A DNA stretch of 64,000 nucleotides from Paenibacillus_AA sp045062745 (GCF_045062745.1 NZ_JBJGED010000017.1:99070-163069); one strand, 5' to 3'. Positions 49,910 to 59,839 are shown, numbered from the stretch's first letter. Made by a program: numbers and translations. The notes: generated from the letters alone by a model not told the origin.

Positions 49910-50233
49910 ATGGAATTGGCGATTATCGTGGTAGCGGCGGCCGTCATCATTGCGGCGGTCATCTACCGAAGTCGGAGCTGGCAGACGGTGGCGACGGGGA
50001 ATGGTCGCACCGCCGAAGAAGTACAAGCGAAGTATGCCTATCTCAAGGCGAATCAGGTCAAATGCAAGCTGAAGACCGAAGAGGCGCCTACGATGGGTGC
50101 TGTCCAGGGCAGCGGCAACTACGCGGACGGTCCTACCTCCAATGTGCGGCTGGAGGTGCACAAGAAGGACGTCGATCGCGCCACGGAGCTGCTTAAGACC
50201 TTTGGCGAACAGGATGCTGCATTTTCGTTATAA
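49910..50233 (+). CDS. DUF2007-like membrane-anchored protein
   Basis: 107 residues: an N-terminal membrane helix (ELAIIVVAAAVIIAAVIY) followed by a small soluble domain ending in LEVHKKDVDRATELLKTFGEQD, the pattern of DUF2007 (a putative signal-transducing alpha/beta module where VxxxDxxxAxxLL closes the fold). AAGGTGG lies eight bases before the ATG. It is monocistronic and closed by a strong terminator. The role is unknown. Confidence 0.75.
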   Translation: MELAIIVVAAAVIIAAVIYRSRSWQTVATGNGRTAEEVQAKYAYLKANQVKCKLKTEEAPTMGAVQGSGNYADGPTSNVRLEVHKKDVDRATELLKTFGEQDAAFSL

Positions 50234-50242
50234 GATCGAAAA

Positions 50243-50285
50243 CCGAGAGGGCGTTCTCTGCATGATGCAGGGAGCGCCCTCTCGG
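50243..50285. terminator. Bidirectional terminator between DUF2007 and DsbA-like genes
   Basis: CCGAGAGGGCG and CGCCCTCTCGG form a perfect 11-bp stem with an inner CTGCAT/ATGCAG helix between convergent genes. The T-tracts are weak (TCGTGATTT on the plus side, TTTTCG on the minus side). Confidence 0.75.
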
Positions 50286-50292
50286 TCGTGAT

Positions 50293-50913
50293 TTAGCCTT
50301 TCGCGGCCTGGCCGAAAGCTTGCAGGAACGCGCCTGCGGGCTGTGCGCCGGTGAGCGCATACTTGCCCGCGAGGACGAAGAACGGCACGCCGGTAATCCC
50401 GACTTGGCGGCCGAAAGCCAGGTCTTCCTCCACTTGGCCGATCCCTTCACCCCGCTCGACTTGCGCCCTTAGCGCCTCGGCGTCGGCTCCGCATTCGGTC
50501 GCAAGCGCGAGCAGCACGTCAAGCCGCCCGATGTCCCGGCCTTCCTCGAAATAAGCGCGGTTGACCGCTTCGACGTAAGGAGTGGCTTGATCATCCGGTA
50601 GGAGCGCGATGATCTGATGCGACAGAAGCGTGTTGGGCGAGTACTCGACGCGGTCGAAGTCGAAGTGCACTCCGGCACCCTTGCCCGCCTGTACGACTTG
50701 CCCGAACAACTGGGACAGGTCGGCGCGGCCGGCGAATTTCTTGGTCATGTGCTCCCGGAACGGAAGCCCTTCCTTCGGCGTAGTCGGGTCGAGCTGGAAC
50801 GCTCTCCAGCGGATCGTGACCGGCTGACCCCATTCCTCCAGCGCTTTGTACAGGTTCGCCTTGCCGATGCGGCACCAGGGGCAGATCGTATCGTGAAACA
50901 CTTGAATTTCCAT
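50293..50913 (-). CDS. DsbA-family thiol oxidoreductase (FrnE-like)
   Basis: 206 residues in the cytoplasmic DsbA/FrnE group: redox motif Cys11-Pro-Trp-Cys14 (HDTICPWCRIG), an inserted helical domain, and the cis-proline strand TGVPFFV near the C-terminus. No signal peptide. The ATG has AAGGGGGA upstream; the 23 preceding in-frame codons are not used. FrnE-like proteins act as disulfide isomerases in oxidative stress, though some relatives are polyketide-tailoring enzymes. Monocistronic. Confidence 0.9.
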   Translation of the reverse strand: MEIQVFHDTICPWCRIGKANLYKALEEWGQPVTIRWRAFQLDPTTPKEGLPFREHMTKKFAGRADLSQLFGQVVQAGKGAGVHFDFDRVEYSPNTLLSHQIIALLPDDQATPYVEAVNRAYFEEGRDIGRLDVLLALATECGADAEALRAQVERGEGIGQVEEDLAFGRQVGITGVPFFVLAGKYALTGAQPAGAFLQAFGQAAKG

Positions 50914-51081
50914 AGCCGGTTCCCCCTTGATTCGTAAATTAGCATAGTTTCTTACTATTAATAAGCATACTCCAAATCGCACGTGAAGTCCAAGGGAGGC
51001 GTCAAGACGAAACGGGCGGGGGTGTGCTTTCGTATGACGGATATGGTAGGGTTAAGGTAGACGAAACGAGGAGGGCCGCGC

Positions 51082-51753
51082 ATGTTCCAACGCGACTATA
51101 TGCTGAGGCTGATCGAGCAAATCACTCAAGCGGTCGGCGTGCTGATCGGGCTGAAGCAAAATCGGGATCCGCTGCAGGCGCTCCAGCACATTGACGAGCT
51201 GCTGAGGCGGATGCTGGGGCTAAATCCGAAGCTGCTGCGCAGCTTGAGCGATCAGGCGCTGCTCGAGCTGCTCCGGCAAGGGCCGGACGGCGGCCCCGAC
51301 AAGCTGCTCATCGTCGCCATGCTCCTCAAGGAAGAAGGCGACTGCCAGCAGATGCTGGGCGACTTCACGACGGCCTACCAGCGCCATTGCCGGGCGCTCG
51401 GGCTGTATCTCGCGGCTGCCGCCGAAAGCGCTGAGCGGACGTACGTCGATTATCCCGCGGAGATTCGCGGGCTGCTCGAGACGCTCCGCCGCTATGAGCT
51501 CCCCGTCCCGATCCGGCTCGAGCTCTGGCGCTTCCACATGGCCGAAGGCCACTATGCGGACGCGGAGAACGAGCTATTCTCGCTCTTCGAGGACGGCCAC
51601 GGGAGCGCGCCGCTGCTCGCCGACGCGATCGCGCGGTACGAGCAGCTGCTGACGCTGGACAAGGCGCGGCTCGAGGCCGGCGGCTTGTCCCTCCTCGAAG
51701 TGGAGGACGCGCTGGAGCAGCTGCGCGGCAAGTTGGAGAGCCTGACCGAGTAG
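51082..51753 (+). CDS. DUF6483-like helical protein
   Basis: 223 residues, wholly alpha-helical, beginning MFQRDYMLRLIEQITQAVG; this opening matches the DUF6483 family of Firmicutes. The middle part (residues 70-130) has TPR-like helix pairs (LKEEGDCQQMLGDFTTAYQRHCRALGLY), so it may bind a partner protein. GAGGAGGG precedes the ATG. It is monocistronic with a terminator after it. No enzymatic motif is visible and the function is unknown. Confidence 0.78.
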   Translation: MFQRDYMLRLIEQITQAVGVLIGLKQNRDPLQALQHIDELLRRMLGLNPKLLRSLSDQALLELLRQGPDGGPDKLLIVAMLLKEEGDCQQMLGDFTTAYQRHCRALGLYLAAAAESAERTYVDYPAEIRGLLETLRRYELPVPIRLELWRFHMAEGHYADAENELFSLFEDGHGSAPLLADAIARYEQLLTLDKARLEAGGLSLLEVEDALEQLRGKLESLTE

Positions 51754-51789
51754 GGTGCGGTCAGGCTTTTGTCTTGCAGCGATGCGGGA

Positions 51790-51810
51790 ATGTTGCACGA
51801 AAGGCAACAT
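51790..51810 (+). repeat. Inverted repeat ATGTTGC/GCAACAT
   Basis: A perfect 7-bp stem with a 7-base loop, 37 bases after the DUF6483 stop. The same GTTGC/GCAAC pairing recurs 53 bases later in the real terminator, so the two look like duplicated hairpins. This copy has no T-run. Confidence 0.5.
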
Positions 51811-51843
51811 TAACGGCACGCGAGCCCTTGCTTTCTTTTGAAT

Positions 51844-51867
51844 GTTGCCCATGAGGCAACTTTTTTT
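51844..51867 (+). terminator. Terminator after DUF6483 gene
   Basis: GTTGCC/GGCAAC (6 bp, 5-base loop) followed directly by seven Ts. Confidence 0.85.
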
Positions 51868-52031
51868 GTGCAGCAGTGTCGAAATAATCGTCGCAGCAAG
51901 TCATAAGACTTTAGTCCCGAATATTTTAAGATCGCCCCTGATTACGGCAGGACTGCCCCCTATTGGTGTCGAATAACCTATACAATTGGCGAATAATGTC
52001 GATTCCAACAATCTGACTCGGAGGAGATCAC

Positions 52032-53723
52032 ATGAAGATCCGCACCAAACTGTTTCTATCTTTCGGCGCCATGATCGTATTGTTGTTCACGCTAGGTCTG
52101 TTCGCGTACATGCACATGAAGGACACCGAAACCGCCTATCAGGAAATGCTGGCGGACGGCGAAGTCCGCTCCGGATTGCTCAACGTCGAGTATCGCCTGG
52201 CCGGGATGTCGAATGACGAACGGGCGTACCTGTTGAACCGGGACTCCCAATTCGCAGCTTCACTCGAGCAAAAAGACGCCGAGGTCCGCCAGCAGATCTC
52301 TCTCTTACATAACAGCACCACCTTGGATGCTTCAGATTTGGAAGCGCTCTCTAATATCTCGAAAAGCTATGAGGCTTACAATAAAGCCAGCCAGCAAGTA
52401 TTCTCCAAAGCTAAGGCCGGCAGCATGAACGAAGCGCAAGCCCTGCACTTCGGGGATGAACGGGAGACTCGCAGGCAGCTCGATACCCTGGTCAGCCAAC
52501 TGATTGAAAAGCTGAACGTCGAAATCGACCAGGACATCGAGGATCGTCAAACCGAGAATGACCGGCAAAACCTGTTCACGCTAGCGATCTTCGCCGTCAG
52601 CCTAGCCGCGGCTATCACGATCGGCCTCGTCCTGGCCCGCCTCATTACGAAGCCCCTGAGCGTAGTGAATCGACAGCTGAAGGAAATCTCCGAAGGCCAC
52701 GGCGACCTCAGCCGCGAGCTCGAGCTGCGGTCCCGGGATGAAGTCGGCCAGCTGGCCGCTTCCTTCAACCTGATGATCCGCAACCTGCGCTCCATTCTCA
52801 GCCAGGCCCGGGATACCGCCATTCAAGTCGCCGCTTCATCGGAGCAGCTCACCGCGAGCGCGGAACAAACGACGGAAGCGACGGAGCAAATCGTGGAGGC
52901 TACCCAGCAGATCGCCACCAATGCCGAGCAGGAGCAACTGCATGTCGTCGAGACGGTGCATGCGATCCGGCAAATGTCGAGCGGCATCGATCAGGTTGCG
53001 ATCAGCAACGAGGAAGTGTCCCGCCTCGCGCAGACCGCCTCGGACGCCGCTACTAGAGGCACCGCCGCGGTTCGCGATGTACTTAGTGAGATGACAGACA
53101 TTCAAGCCGCGGTACAGGCAGCCGCCTCCGTCATAGAATCGCTTGGTGCCCGTTCGCAACAAATCAACGGGATCACCAGCCTCATCACGGATCTGGCCAA
53201 TCGCACCAACCTGCTGTCGCTCAACGCCGCGATCGAAGCCGCCCGGGCCGGCGAGCACGGGAGAGGCTTCGCCGTCGTCGCCCAGGAAATCCGCAAGCTG
53301 GCCGATCAATCGGGCAAGTCCTCCAACCAGATCGCGGAGCTGATCGGGGAAATCGTGCAAGAGACCGAGCAAGCCGTGGCCACCATGCAGGCCGGCACCG
53401 GGAAAGTCACGGCCGGGCTCGCCAAAGCAGCCCTCGCGGGGGATGTGTTCCAAGCCATCGAAGCGAATGTCACGGCGGTCGCCCAGCAGGTGGAGCATTC
53501 CTCCACCACGGTCTTGGACTTGGCGGCCACCAGCCAGCATATGGTCTCCGTGGTGGAACGCGTATCGGAGGCGAGCAACACGGTCGCGGCTTCCTGCCAG
53601 AGCAACTCGGCCTCTACGGAGGAGCAGCTGGCCACGATGGAAGAGATCTCCTCCTCCGCCCAGGCTTTATCCAAGCTAGCCGAGGACCTCCACAGCGTCC
53701 TCTCCCGATTCAAGCTGCATTGA
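52032..53723 (+). CDS. Methyl-accepting chemotaxis protein
   Basis: 563 residues: membrane helix about 8-27, a four-helix-bundle-type extracytoplasmic sensor (about 30-180, with NDERAYLL as in CHASE3/4HB sensors), second helix about 183-203, HAMP domain (about 205-257) and a long signalling coiled coil with the conserved hairpin tip near residues 395-420 (NAAIEAARAGEHGRGFAVVA). GGAGGAG precedes the ATG. It feeds CheA/CheW to control flagellar rotation. No C-terminal CheR-binding pentapeptide is seen. No chemotaxis partner genes are nearby; receptors are often scattered. Confidence 0.95.
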   Translation: MKIRTKLFLSFGAMIVLLFTLGLFAYMHMKDTETAYQEMLADGEVRSGLLNVEYRLAGMSNDERAYLLNRDSQFAASLEQKDAEVRQQISLLHNSTTLDASDLEALSNISKSYEAYNKASQQVFSKAKAGSMNEAQALHFGDERETRRQLDTLVSQLIEKLNVEIDQDIEDRQTENDRQNLFTLAIFAVSLAAAITIGLVLARLITKPLSVVNRQLKEISEGHGDLSRELELRSRDEVGQLAASFNLMIRNLRSILSQARDTAIQVAASSEQLTASAEQTTEATEQIVEATQQIATNAEQEQLHVVETVHAIRQMSSGIDQVAISNEEVSRLAQTASDAATRGTAAVRDVLSEMTDIQAAVQAAASVIESLGARSQQINGITSLITDLANRTNLLSLNAAIEAARAGEHGRGFAVVAQEIRKLADQSGKSSNQIAELIGEIVQETEQAVATMQAGTGKVTAGLAKAALAGDVFQAIEANVTAVAQQVEHSSTTVLDLAATSQHMVSVVERVSEASNTVAASCQSNSASTEEQLATMEEISSSAQALSKLAEDLHSVLSRFKLH

Positions 53724-53754
53724 GCCGAAGCATCAAGCGAAGCGATTCAAGCGA

Positions 53755-53790
53755 AAGGGCTGTCCCCCTACCATGGGAGACAGCCCTTCT
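53755..53790. terminator. Terminator after the chemoreceptor gene
   Basis: AAGGGCTGTC pairs with GACAGCCCTT (10 bp), followed by CTTGGTC. It lies between convergent genes. Confidence 0.7.
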
Positions 53791-53823
53791 TGGTCTTGCG
53801 CTATATGGCTCACGTTCGGCTTA

Positions 53824-54075
53824 CTACAGTTGGTCGAGCGCCTGCTTATCTTCTTCCAGATCGGCTCTCGCCCGGTCGACCGGCTCCTGATTCCCGCTTA
53901 GGCCGGCATCTTCCAGAGCCTGCTCCGCCTTTTGAATCGAGTTCTGCGCTTGCTGAATCGTGATGTCCGTCGGATGCGACTGCGCTTGGGTCACGGCGTT
54001 ATGCGCCGTATCGACCGAGTTCTGCGCCTGCGAGATCGGGTTCTGGGACTGCAGGCTGGAATCGGGTTCTGTCAT
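53824..54075 (-). CDS. Small helical, acidic protein (83 residues)
   Basis: The ATG follows AAGGAAGGG by eight bases. The protein (MTEPDSSLQSQNPISQAQNS...) is predicted all-helical and repeats a Q-A-Q-N-S/A pattern three times, giving a coiled-coil character; there are no Cys, Trp or membrane segments. It lies 100 bases downstream of the large lyase gene on the same strand. Similar small Gln/Ala-rich helical proteins occur in spore-formers, but I cannot name a family or function. Confidence 0.6.
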   Translation of the reverse strand: MTEPDSSLQSQNPISQAQNSVDTAHNAVTQAQSHPTDITIQQAQNSIQKAEQALEDAGLSGNQEPVDRARADLEEDKQALDQL

Positions 54076-54175
54076 GGAATTTTCCCTTCCTTCCATATGG
54101 AATGACAACGTCCTTAATATGGCAGAAGGTGGAGGAAAATATACCAATCGACCCCTTTCGGTCTCAGCCCGAGCG

Positions 54176-57100
54176 TCAACCCCCGACGCCCCAGCCGGCG
54201 ATCAGCGATTGGCCGTCGGCGTTCAAGACGGCCGCTGCATCATCCGTCCGATAGGACCGCATCGCCGGATTATTCAAATGCTTGAGGAAGTCCTCCATAT
54301 GCGTGGACGCCTGTTTCAGCTTCCCATCGTTCAGATGGTGCCGCACTTGCATGAGCGAATTGCGGAGCTGCGTAAGCAGCGGTTGCTGCAGCTTGCCGGC
54401 CGCCGCATAACGCTCTACGAGCCCCTCTACTGCATCCAGGCTCGTCGCCACCTGAATCGTGAACGTATGAGCCGCCGCATTGCCCGCCGCATCGTACACG
54501 TTGACGTTCACTGTATGCGGTCCGAGCTGCCCCGCCCAATCAACGGTCAGCACGGACGTACCGGTCACCGTCCCGTAGACTGCATCCGAGACGCTGAACG
54601 TCTGTCCGGCCACGCCGGACCAAGGGTCCTGCGCATTCAAGACGAACGTGACCGGCTGGCCATCGTTCAGGACGAGACCGTTCGCGACCGCCGATCCATT
54701 CGCCGTCAGCGTATAGACCGGAGCCGTACCGTCTACTGGAACGGTAATCGACTTCGTCTCTTCTACCGTCCCCTGCTTCCCTATCGAACGATATTGGAGC
54801 GTATGGCGTCCGTCCCCCGTCAGCTGCACAGGCTGGGCATAAGGGAGCCAGCCCGCTCCTCCGTCCAGGTTGTATTCGGTACGCAGTACCTGCGATGGGT
54901 CCCCGTAGACGCTGAGGGTGACGCTCGCTCCAGGCGCATACCAGCCGCCGGAAGAGGTTCCGGTGACGGTTGCCTGGGTGACCGGCCATTGCAGAGCCGC
55001 CGACAGCGGAATCCGGAACGAGGCGCCTTCGGCGATATCGTACACGAAGCCCTTGCTGAAGTCGTTCGAATCCACATAGCTGCGGATTGGCGTCGCGTCG
55101 CCAATGTCGAGCGAATACCGGCCGCCTCCGAGCGACATGGCGTTGCGAATCTCATAGGCGGCGTTGCGGACGCCGTCGTTCGCGACGTAGATCGTGCGGC
55201 CGGCGAGCAGGCTCGGATCCACCGGAGACGGCAATTGCACCTCGACCGTATTGGCCGTGGACAATGTCTTCGTAAAGCCTGTTACCGTCCCTACCGGTGT
55301 GGCAGGGGCATTAACGGTCTGTCCGCCCAGCTTGCCGATCATGCCGCCGTCTTGCACGTAGCCGTACGTCATCTGTCCCGCTTGCTCCGTATAGACTCCG
55401 AAAAATCCTTGGAAAGCGATCTTGTCGTCAATCGTATACGCGACGGTCGGGTCGGACGATTGCACGATATAATCCGTTCTCCCGTCAGCCAGCTCGACTC
55501 GGACCGCACGGACCGTATTGTCCGTGTTCGGATCGACGGCCACGCCATCCCGCTTCACGGAGGCCGGGGCGATCGAGCGGATCACTCGCTCCGCCTTGTA
55601 GGGCTCTAAGACCGATGTGAACAAACTGTCGAGATTCGCGCCTGTCCGATGCGCCAGCATATACCGCAGCGCCGGCGGATTGCCCGGCTTGTTCCGCGGC
55701 GGAACGCCGTCGGCCAGGGCAATATCGTCGACCTGTCCGAGCATCGTCAGCCTCAGATGCACATCCGTATCGGCACGCGCCCCTTTCCCGAACACATTCC
55801 ATGTATCCTTCACCTTCCAATCGACGCTGAACACGGAAGACGGCGCCTCGTCGCGCTCGACGTTCTTCAGCCAGTGGAAGCCGCTGCCCATATAGCCCGC
55901 CCCTTCCACATCATCCGCCCGCTGGCCGAACTCCACGTTCGGTCCGGCATAAGTGCCGGTCGGCTGCGCCGTAAGGGACAGGCCCTCGGTCGTGACGGTG
56001 CCCTCGGCCGCGTGGAAGCTGAAGTGATGGTCGGTTCCGCCCTTCACGCGGAAGAAATCGACGGTATACGAATGCTCGTCATCCACTTGGATCGTTGCCG
56101 TCGTCCGGCGGTACGTGTTGAGCTGCGGGTAGACGCGAGGCGCCTCGACGTCCACGAGCTGGACGCGGCCCGCATCGTCGTAGTGCTTCGGCGTGCCGAC
56201 CCATTGGTTGCCCTGCTTGCGCTTGTCTACGACAACCGTATTGTGGCTGACCGTGTTGTTCACCCACTGCGCCCGGTGCATATCGACCGAATCGGCGAAT
56301 TCAGGGTAGCCCAAATCGGGAGCCAGATCCAGTCCGTACGCGTGCATCCCGAGGTTCAACGTATCGCGGTGCCCGTGGCCGGAATTCCGGCCGTAATACA
56401 GCCAAGTGTCTCGCAGCGTATTGCGCTGGGCGTCCACCTTGGCAATCTCATCTTGCGTGAGAAGCAGCAGCTCGGTGGCGCCAACCTTGTAATTCGAAGC
56501 CAAGGGGTTCTTCCCGATGTTCTCGAACGTAATCGTATGGCGGCCCGCCTGAAGCTCGAGCTGCGCCAGCACTTCCAAGTCCTTGGACGCGCCGAAGAAG
56601 TCGATCTCCTTCACCGGATTCCCGTCCAGAAGCACGCGATAGATGCCGTACGAGGTCGCCCGGAAAGGCTTCAAGCGCACCTGATACGTGTCCGTCCGGG
56701 GAACGTCGTACGCGAAAGTGATCCGATGACCCGGCGTCGTAGCCTCCATCTGCACCGTGGAGGTAGATTCGTACGTGTTGTACGCCGTGGTCGCCTCCGT
56801 CACAGGGAGGTTCGGGAAGCCATAGCTGATCCCGTACTTCCGCTTGTCGTTCTCCCCATCCCGAAGGGCGGTGAACCCGTAGCCGGTCAAGTTCACGCTG
56901 TCCAGATCGAGCGGTCCCTCCTGCTGGATGACCGCTTCGATATCCTCCGCGATCTTCTCCGGATCGGCCGCGAAGATGTCGCCATGGATCCCCTCCGAGC
57001 TGTTGTTGTTCAGGAAGTGCGCCAGCTGGGCGTAGATCGGCTCCCGGTAGATGTCGAACGCCTTGATCATCTGCGCCTTGTCCAGGCTGATCCCCGGATT

Positions 57101-59809
57101 GCCGGTGGATTCCGAGTCCCCGATGGACGGCGTGTACCGCTCCGACAGCATAAGCGGATATTTGCCGTCGAACATTTTGCTCAGCTTCACATTCTGATAC
57201 AGATCGGCCTGCGGATACTTGTCGTACCCGTACAGCACGTCGGCGACGATCAGATAGTTGTTCAGCCACAAGCTGTTGTAGCCCGGCGCGGCTTCGTTCC
57301 CATTGCCGTCACGGTCGACATCGTTGACTAGGGACGCCAGCATGTTGCCCCCGGTCACCCGCCAAGGGTTCGGCTCCAGCTTGCCCGCCTGGTTGTTGAA
57401 GTCGAGCCATTCCTTCGTCTCGGGGAAGGTGTCGAGCACCACCGCGGCCATCGCGAGTGCGCTCTGGTGCATCCCGACATTGCCGCGGATCTGCGCTTTC
57501 TTCACACCCGGGAACACTTCGCGCAGAATGCCGTCTTCCGCGTTGCGGCGCAGGCCGGTCCCCGACCGTTTGAACGACAGCTTGAACTTGTCCGCTTGCC
57601 CGCTCAAGAACGCGATGACTTCGGGATCGTCCATGGCGGGGTAGAAGGCATCATAAGCGTTGATGAAATCTTTGACCAGCGAGGTCTCCCAGACGGAGCC
57701 AACCGCCTTGCCCCCGCCGGTTCCTTGCGCGGACTGCAAGAAGACGTTCGGATCGTAGGCGAACGCGTCCAGGCTCGGGTAGACGTCCGCGATCCGGTCG
57801 AGCAGGACGATCCCCGCCCTGGCGTATCGGATGTCGCCGGTGTATACATAGGCGTCGCGGAGCGCCTTGACCGCCCGCTGGATGATCCCGCTGCTGTACC
57901 ACAGATGCCAATGCGTGTAGTAGGCGATAAACGTGAACCGGTTGCCCTGGTCATCGACCCACCCGTAGCCGTCGTCGACGCCCCATGTCGGGCCCTTCTC
58001 CGGATACAGCGTATTGACGAGCAAGCTGCGGTCGGCCCGCTCCGGCCGGAACGTTCCCTGCTCGTCGAGCCCGCTCCGGTAGTACGCGCCGAAGTCATTC
58101 GTAGGGAACTTATACCCGCTGGACGGATCGACGATCTTCCAGGGATCGTTCACAGGATCGGCGGTGTAAGGGTAGTTCCCGTACTTGTCGATTTCCTTGC
58201 CGGTGACGGGACTGCCGACTACCTGGTTCACCCCGTAGCTGCGCGGCAGCGTCTGAGGGGGGACCAGATCCCACAGGGCTTCATACCCCATGGCGACGAA
58301 CGGTTCGGCCGCGGTCATGGCCGCATCCCGGATGCTGGCGGCCCAATCGGAGCGCGCGGCATTCGCCCTGGCATTCGCCACCTTCGCCGGGGTGAAGATG
58401 GTGCTCCTCATCTTGTCGTTCGTCAGCGCGGTCACGGTAACCGGAGCTGTGCCGCTCCGGACAACCCCGCCGAGCTCGACGGTGGCTGTCACCGCAGCGG
58501 ATCCGGTCTGAAGGCCTTCGAATCTGCCGGTCGCCCCATCCATCGCGAGGAGGGACGGCTGATCGGCGGCATACGTAATATGCGCGAGCGATAGGTCGGC
58601 CGCGGTGCCGTCCTCGAATTTCCCGACGACCTTCACATCGGCGAATTCGCTTACTTGGATCGTCGACGAGGAAACGGATACATCCACGGAAGACAACGTT
58701 TTGGGCGTCACTACGACGGATTTCGAGCCGGTTACGGTAACGCCGTTAAATGTGACCGATGCCCGCACAACGGTCTCTCCCACCTGCTTGGCCGTCAAGA
58801 CTCCTTGATCGCTTACCGAGACGATGTTCGGATTGTCGCTCGTATACTGGGCCGTTACCTTAGACAGGTCGGCCGGCGCCCCGTCGGAGAGCGTGCCGGC
58901 GAGCTGAACTCGGGCAGTTGCGCCGACATACAGCTCTTCCGGGGTCCAGCTCAAGCGGACTTCTGCGAGCTGTTGATCGGTGACGGTCACGCCCGACGTC
59001 CGGACCGCCGTGCCTTCGGCCGCCTCCACGGTCGTGGTGATCGTGGCCGTCCCTTTCCCCCGCCCCGTGAGGAGGCCTTCCGGGCTAACCGTGACGACCG
59101 ACTCGTTGTCAGAAGCGTATCGGATGACCGGCTGCGTGACGACCGTTCCGTCCGACATGGACACGGACGTCTGCATCTGCGCCGTCTCGTTCAGCAGCAG
59201 CAGCGATTTGGACGGCTCCGCGGTCAGCTGCACGACGGCCGGACCCGGCATCGGCGTTAGCGTCAGGCTGGCCGCATACATGGAATAATTGCTCCCTGTC
59301 GTCGCCTTCGGATTCCGCCCGATGACGGTGAATGTTAAGGTATGAGCGCCAGCGGTCAGTTCAACTGTGCGCATCGCCGTGTCCGGTCCGAACTTGCTGC
59401 CCGGATCGTAGAAATCGTACGTCCCGATCCTCGTCCCATCTATGGACAGAGCGCCGATCCCGGATTTAAAATACAAATAACCTTTGAAGGAGATCAAATA
59501 ATGACCGCTCTCCGGGACTATGAATTGAAACGAGCGGGATTGCCCGACCGCCGTAGCCGAGATCGCCGCGCCATAAGCGCTGTTGCGGGTCGTGGCCGGC
59601 AGGTCGGTCGTCTTCCCGACCAGCGTCAGGTTGCCGCTGCCGGAGAAGGCATCGAGGAAATTGTACTTCAGCGGAGCCGGTGCCGGGTCTCCCTCCGCCG
59701 CGAATAGCGTGGCCGGTCCTAACCCGACCAACAAACAAACCGTCAGTAGCAAACTCACTCCCTTTCGTAACATCGAGTTGGTTCGGGTTCGCCGATGCGG
59801 ATGAAACAA
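54176..59809 (-). CDS. Giant secreted heparinase II/III-type polysaccharide lyase
   Basis: 1877 residues. The TTG start is favoured because GAGGGAGTG lies seven bases upstream; the ATG 12 codons later has no such signal. Order: signal peptide (to about 38), a carbohydrate-binding-like beta sandwich (about 45-185), three bacterial Ig-like BIG2 domains (about 195-460), an alpha/alpha-toroid lyase domain (about 466-1000), a heparinase II/III-like beta domain with the His-rich NSGHGHRDTLNLG (near 1150) and VSHNTVVVDKRKQ (near 1190), further beta modules, an Ig-like domain near 1700 and a helical FIVAR-like tail (about 1790-1850). Such enzymes eliminate uronic-acid-containing glycans. No sortase motif or SLH domain is visible. 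A cre site and a divergent AraC gene lie upstream. Confidence 0.87.
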   Translation of the reverse strand: MFHPHRRTRTNSMLRKGVSLLLTVCLLVGLGPATLFAAEGDPAPAPLKYNFLDAFSGSGNLTLVGKTTDLPATTRNSAYGAAISATAVGQSRSFQFIVPESGHYLISFKGYLYFKSGIGALSIDGTRIGTYDFYDPGSKFGPDTAMRTVELTAGAHTLTFTVIGRNPKATTGSNYSMYAASLTLTPMPGPAVVQLTAEPSKSLLLLNETAQMQTSVSMSDGTVVTQPVIRYASDNESVVTVSPEGLLTGRGKGTATITTTVEAAEGTAVRTSGVTVTDQQLAEVRLSWTPEELYVGATARVQLAGTLSDGAPADLSKVTAQYTSDNPNIVSVSDQGVLTAKQVGETVVRASVTFNGVTVTGSKSVVVTPKTLSSVDVSVSSSTIQVSEFADVKVVGKFEDGTAADLSLAHITYAADQPSLLAMDGATGRFEGLQTGSAAVTATVELGGVVRSGTAPVTVTALTNDKMRSTIFTPAKVANARANAARSDWAASIRDAAMTAAEPFVAMGYEALWDLVPPQTLPRSYGVNQVVGSPVTGKEIDKYGNYPYTADPVNDPWKIVDPSSGYKFPTNDFGAYYRSGLDEQGTFRPERADRSLLVNTLYPEKGPTWGVDDGYGWVDDQGNRFTFIAYYTHWHLWYSSGIIQRAVKALRDAYVYTGDIRYARAGIVLLDRIADVYPSLDAFAYDPNVFLQSAQGTGGGKAVGSVWETSLVKDFINAYDAFYPAMDDPEVIAFLSGQADKFKLSFKRSGTGLRRNAEDGILREVFPGVKKAQIRGNVGMHQSALAMAAVVLDTFPETKEWLDFNNQAGKLEPNPWRVTGGNMLASLVNDVDRDGNGNEAAPGYNSLWLNNYLIVADVLYGYDKYPQADLYQNVKLSKMFDGKYPLMLSERYTPSIGDSESTGNPGISLDKAQMIKAFDIYREPIYAQLAHFLNNNSSEGIHGDIFAADPEKIAEDIEAVIQQEGPLDLDSVNLTGYGFTALRDGENDKRKYGISYGFPNLPVTEATTAYNTYESTSTVQMEATTPGHRITFAYDVPRTDTYQVRLKPFRATSYGIYRVLLDGNPVKEIDFFGASKDLEVLAQLELQAGRHTITFENIGKNPLASNYKVGATELLLLTQDEIAKVDAQRNTLRDTWLYYGRNSGHGHRDTLNLGMHAYGLDLAPDLGYPEFADSVDMHRAQWVNNTVSHNTVVVDKRKQGNQWVGTPKHYDDAGRVQLVDVEAPRVYPQLNTYRRTTATIQVDDEHSYTVDFFRVKGGTDHHFSFHAAEGTVTTEGLSLTAQPTGTYAGPNVEFGQRADDVEGAGYMGSGFHWLKNVERDEAPSSVFSVDWKVKDTWNVFGKGARADTDVHLRLTMLGQVDDIALADGVPPRNKPGNPPALRYMLAHRTGANLDSLFTSVLEPYKAERVIRSIAPASVKRDGVAVDPNTDNTVRAVRVELADGRTDYIVQSSDPTVAYTIDDKIAFQGFFGVYTEQAGQMTYGYVQDGGMIGKLGGQTVNAPATPVGTVTGFTKTLSTANTVEVQLPSPVDPSLLAGRTIYVANDGVRNAAYEIRNAMSLGGGRYSLDIGDATPIRSYVDSNDFSKGFVYDIAEGASFRIPLSAALQWPVTQATVTGTSSGGWYAPGASVTLSVYGDPSQVLRTEYNLDGGAGWLPYAQPVQLTGDGRHTLQYRSIGKQGTVEETKSITVPVDGTAPVYTLTANGSAVANGLVLNDGQPVTFVLNAQDPWSGVAGQTFSVSDAVYGTVTGTSVLTVDWAGQLGPHTVNVNVYDAAGNAAAHTFTIQVATSLDAVEGLVERYAAAGKLQQPLLTQLRNSLMQVRHHLNDGKLKQASTHMEDFLKHLNNPAMRSYRTDDAAAVLNADGQSLIAGWGVGG

Positions 59810-59839
59810 TGGACGTCACTCCCTCGCGCGTAGTAGTTT

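Noticed and set aside
53960..55609. 549-codon plus-strand frame crossing the small helical gene and the end of the lyase gene
   Set aside because: Spans two genes on the other strand, with basic low-complexity composition typical of antisense frames in GC-rich DNA.
55649..57331. 560-codon plus-strand frame opposite the giant lyase
   Set aside because: Shadow of the lyase codon pattern; no domain features, signal or ribosome binding site.
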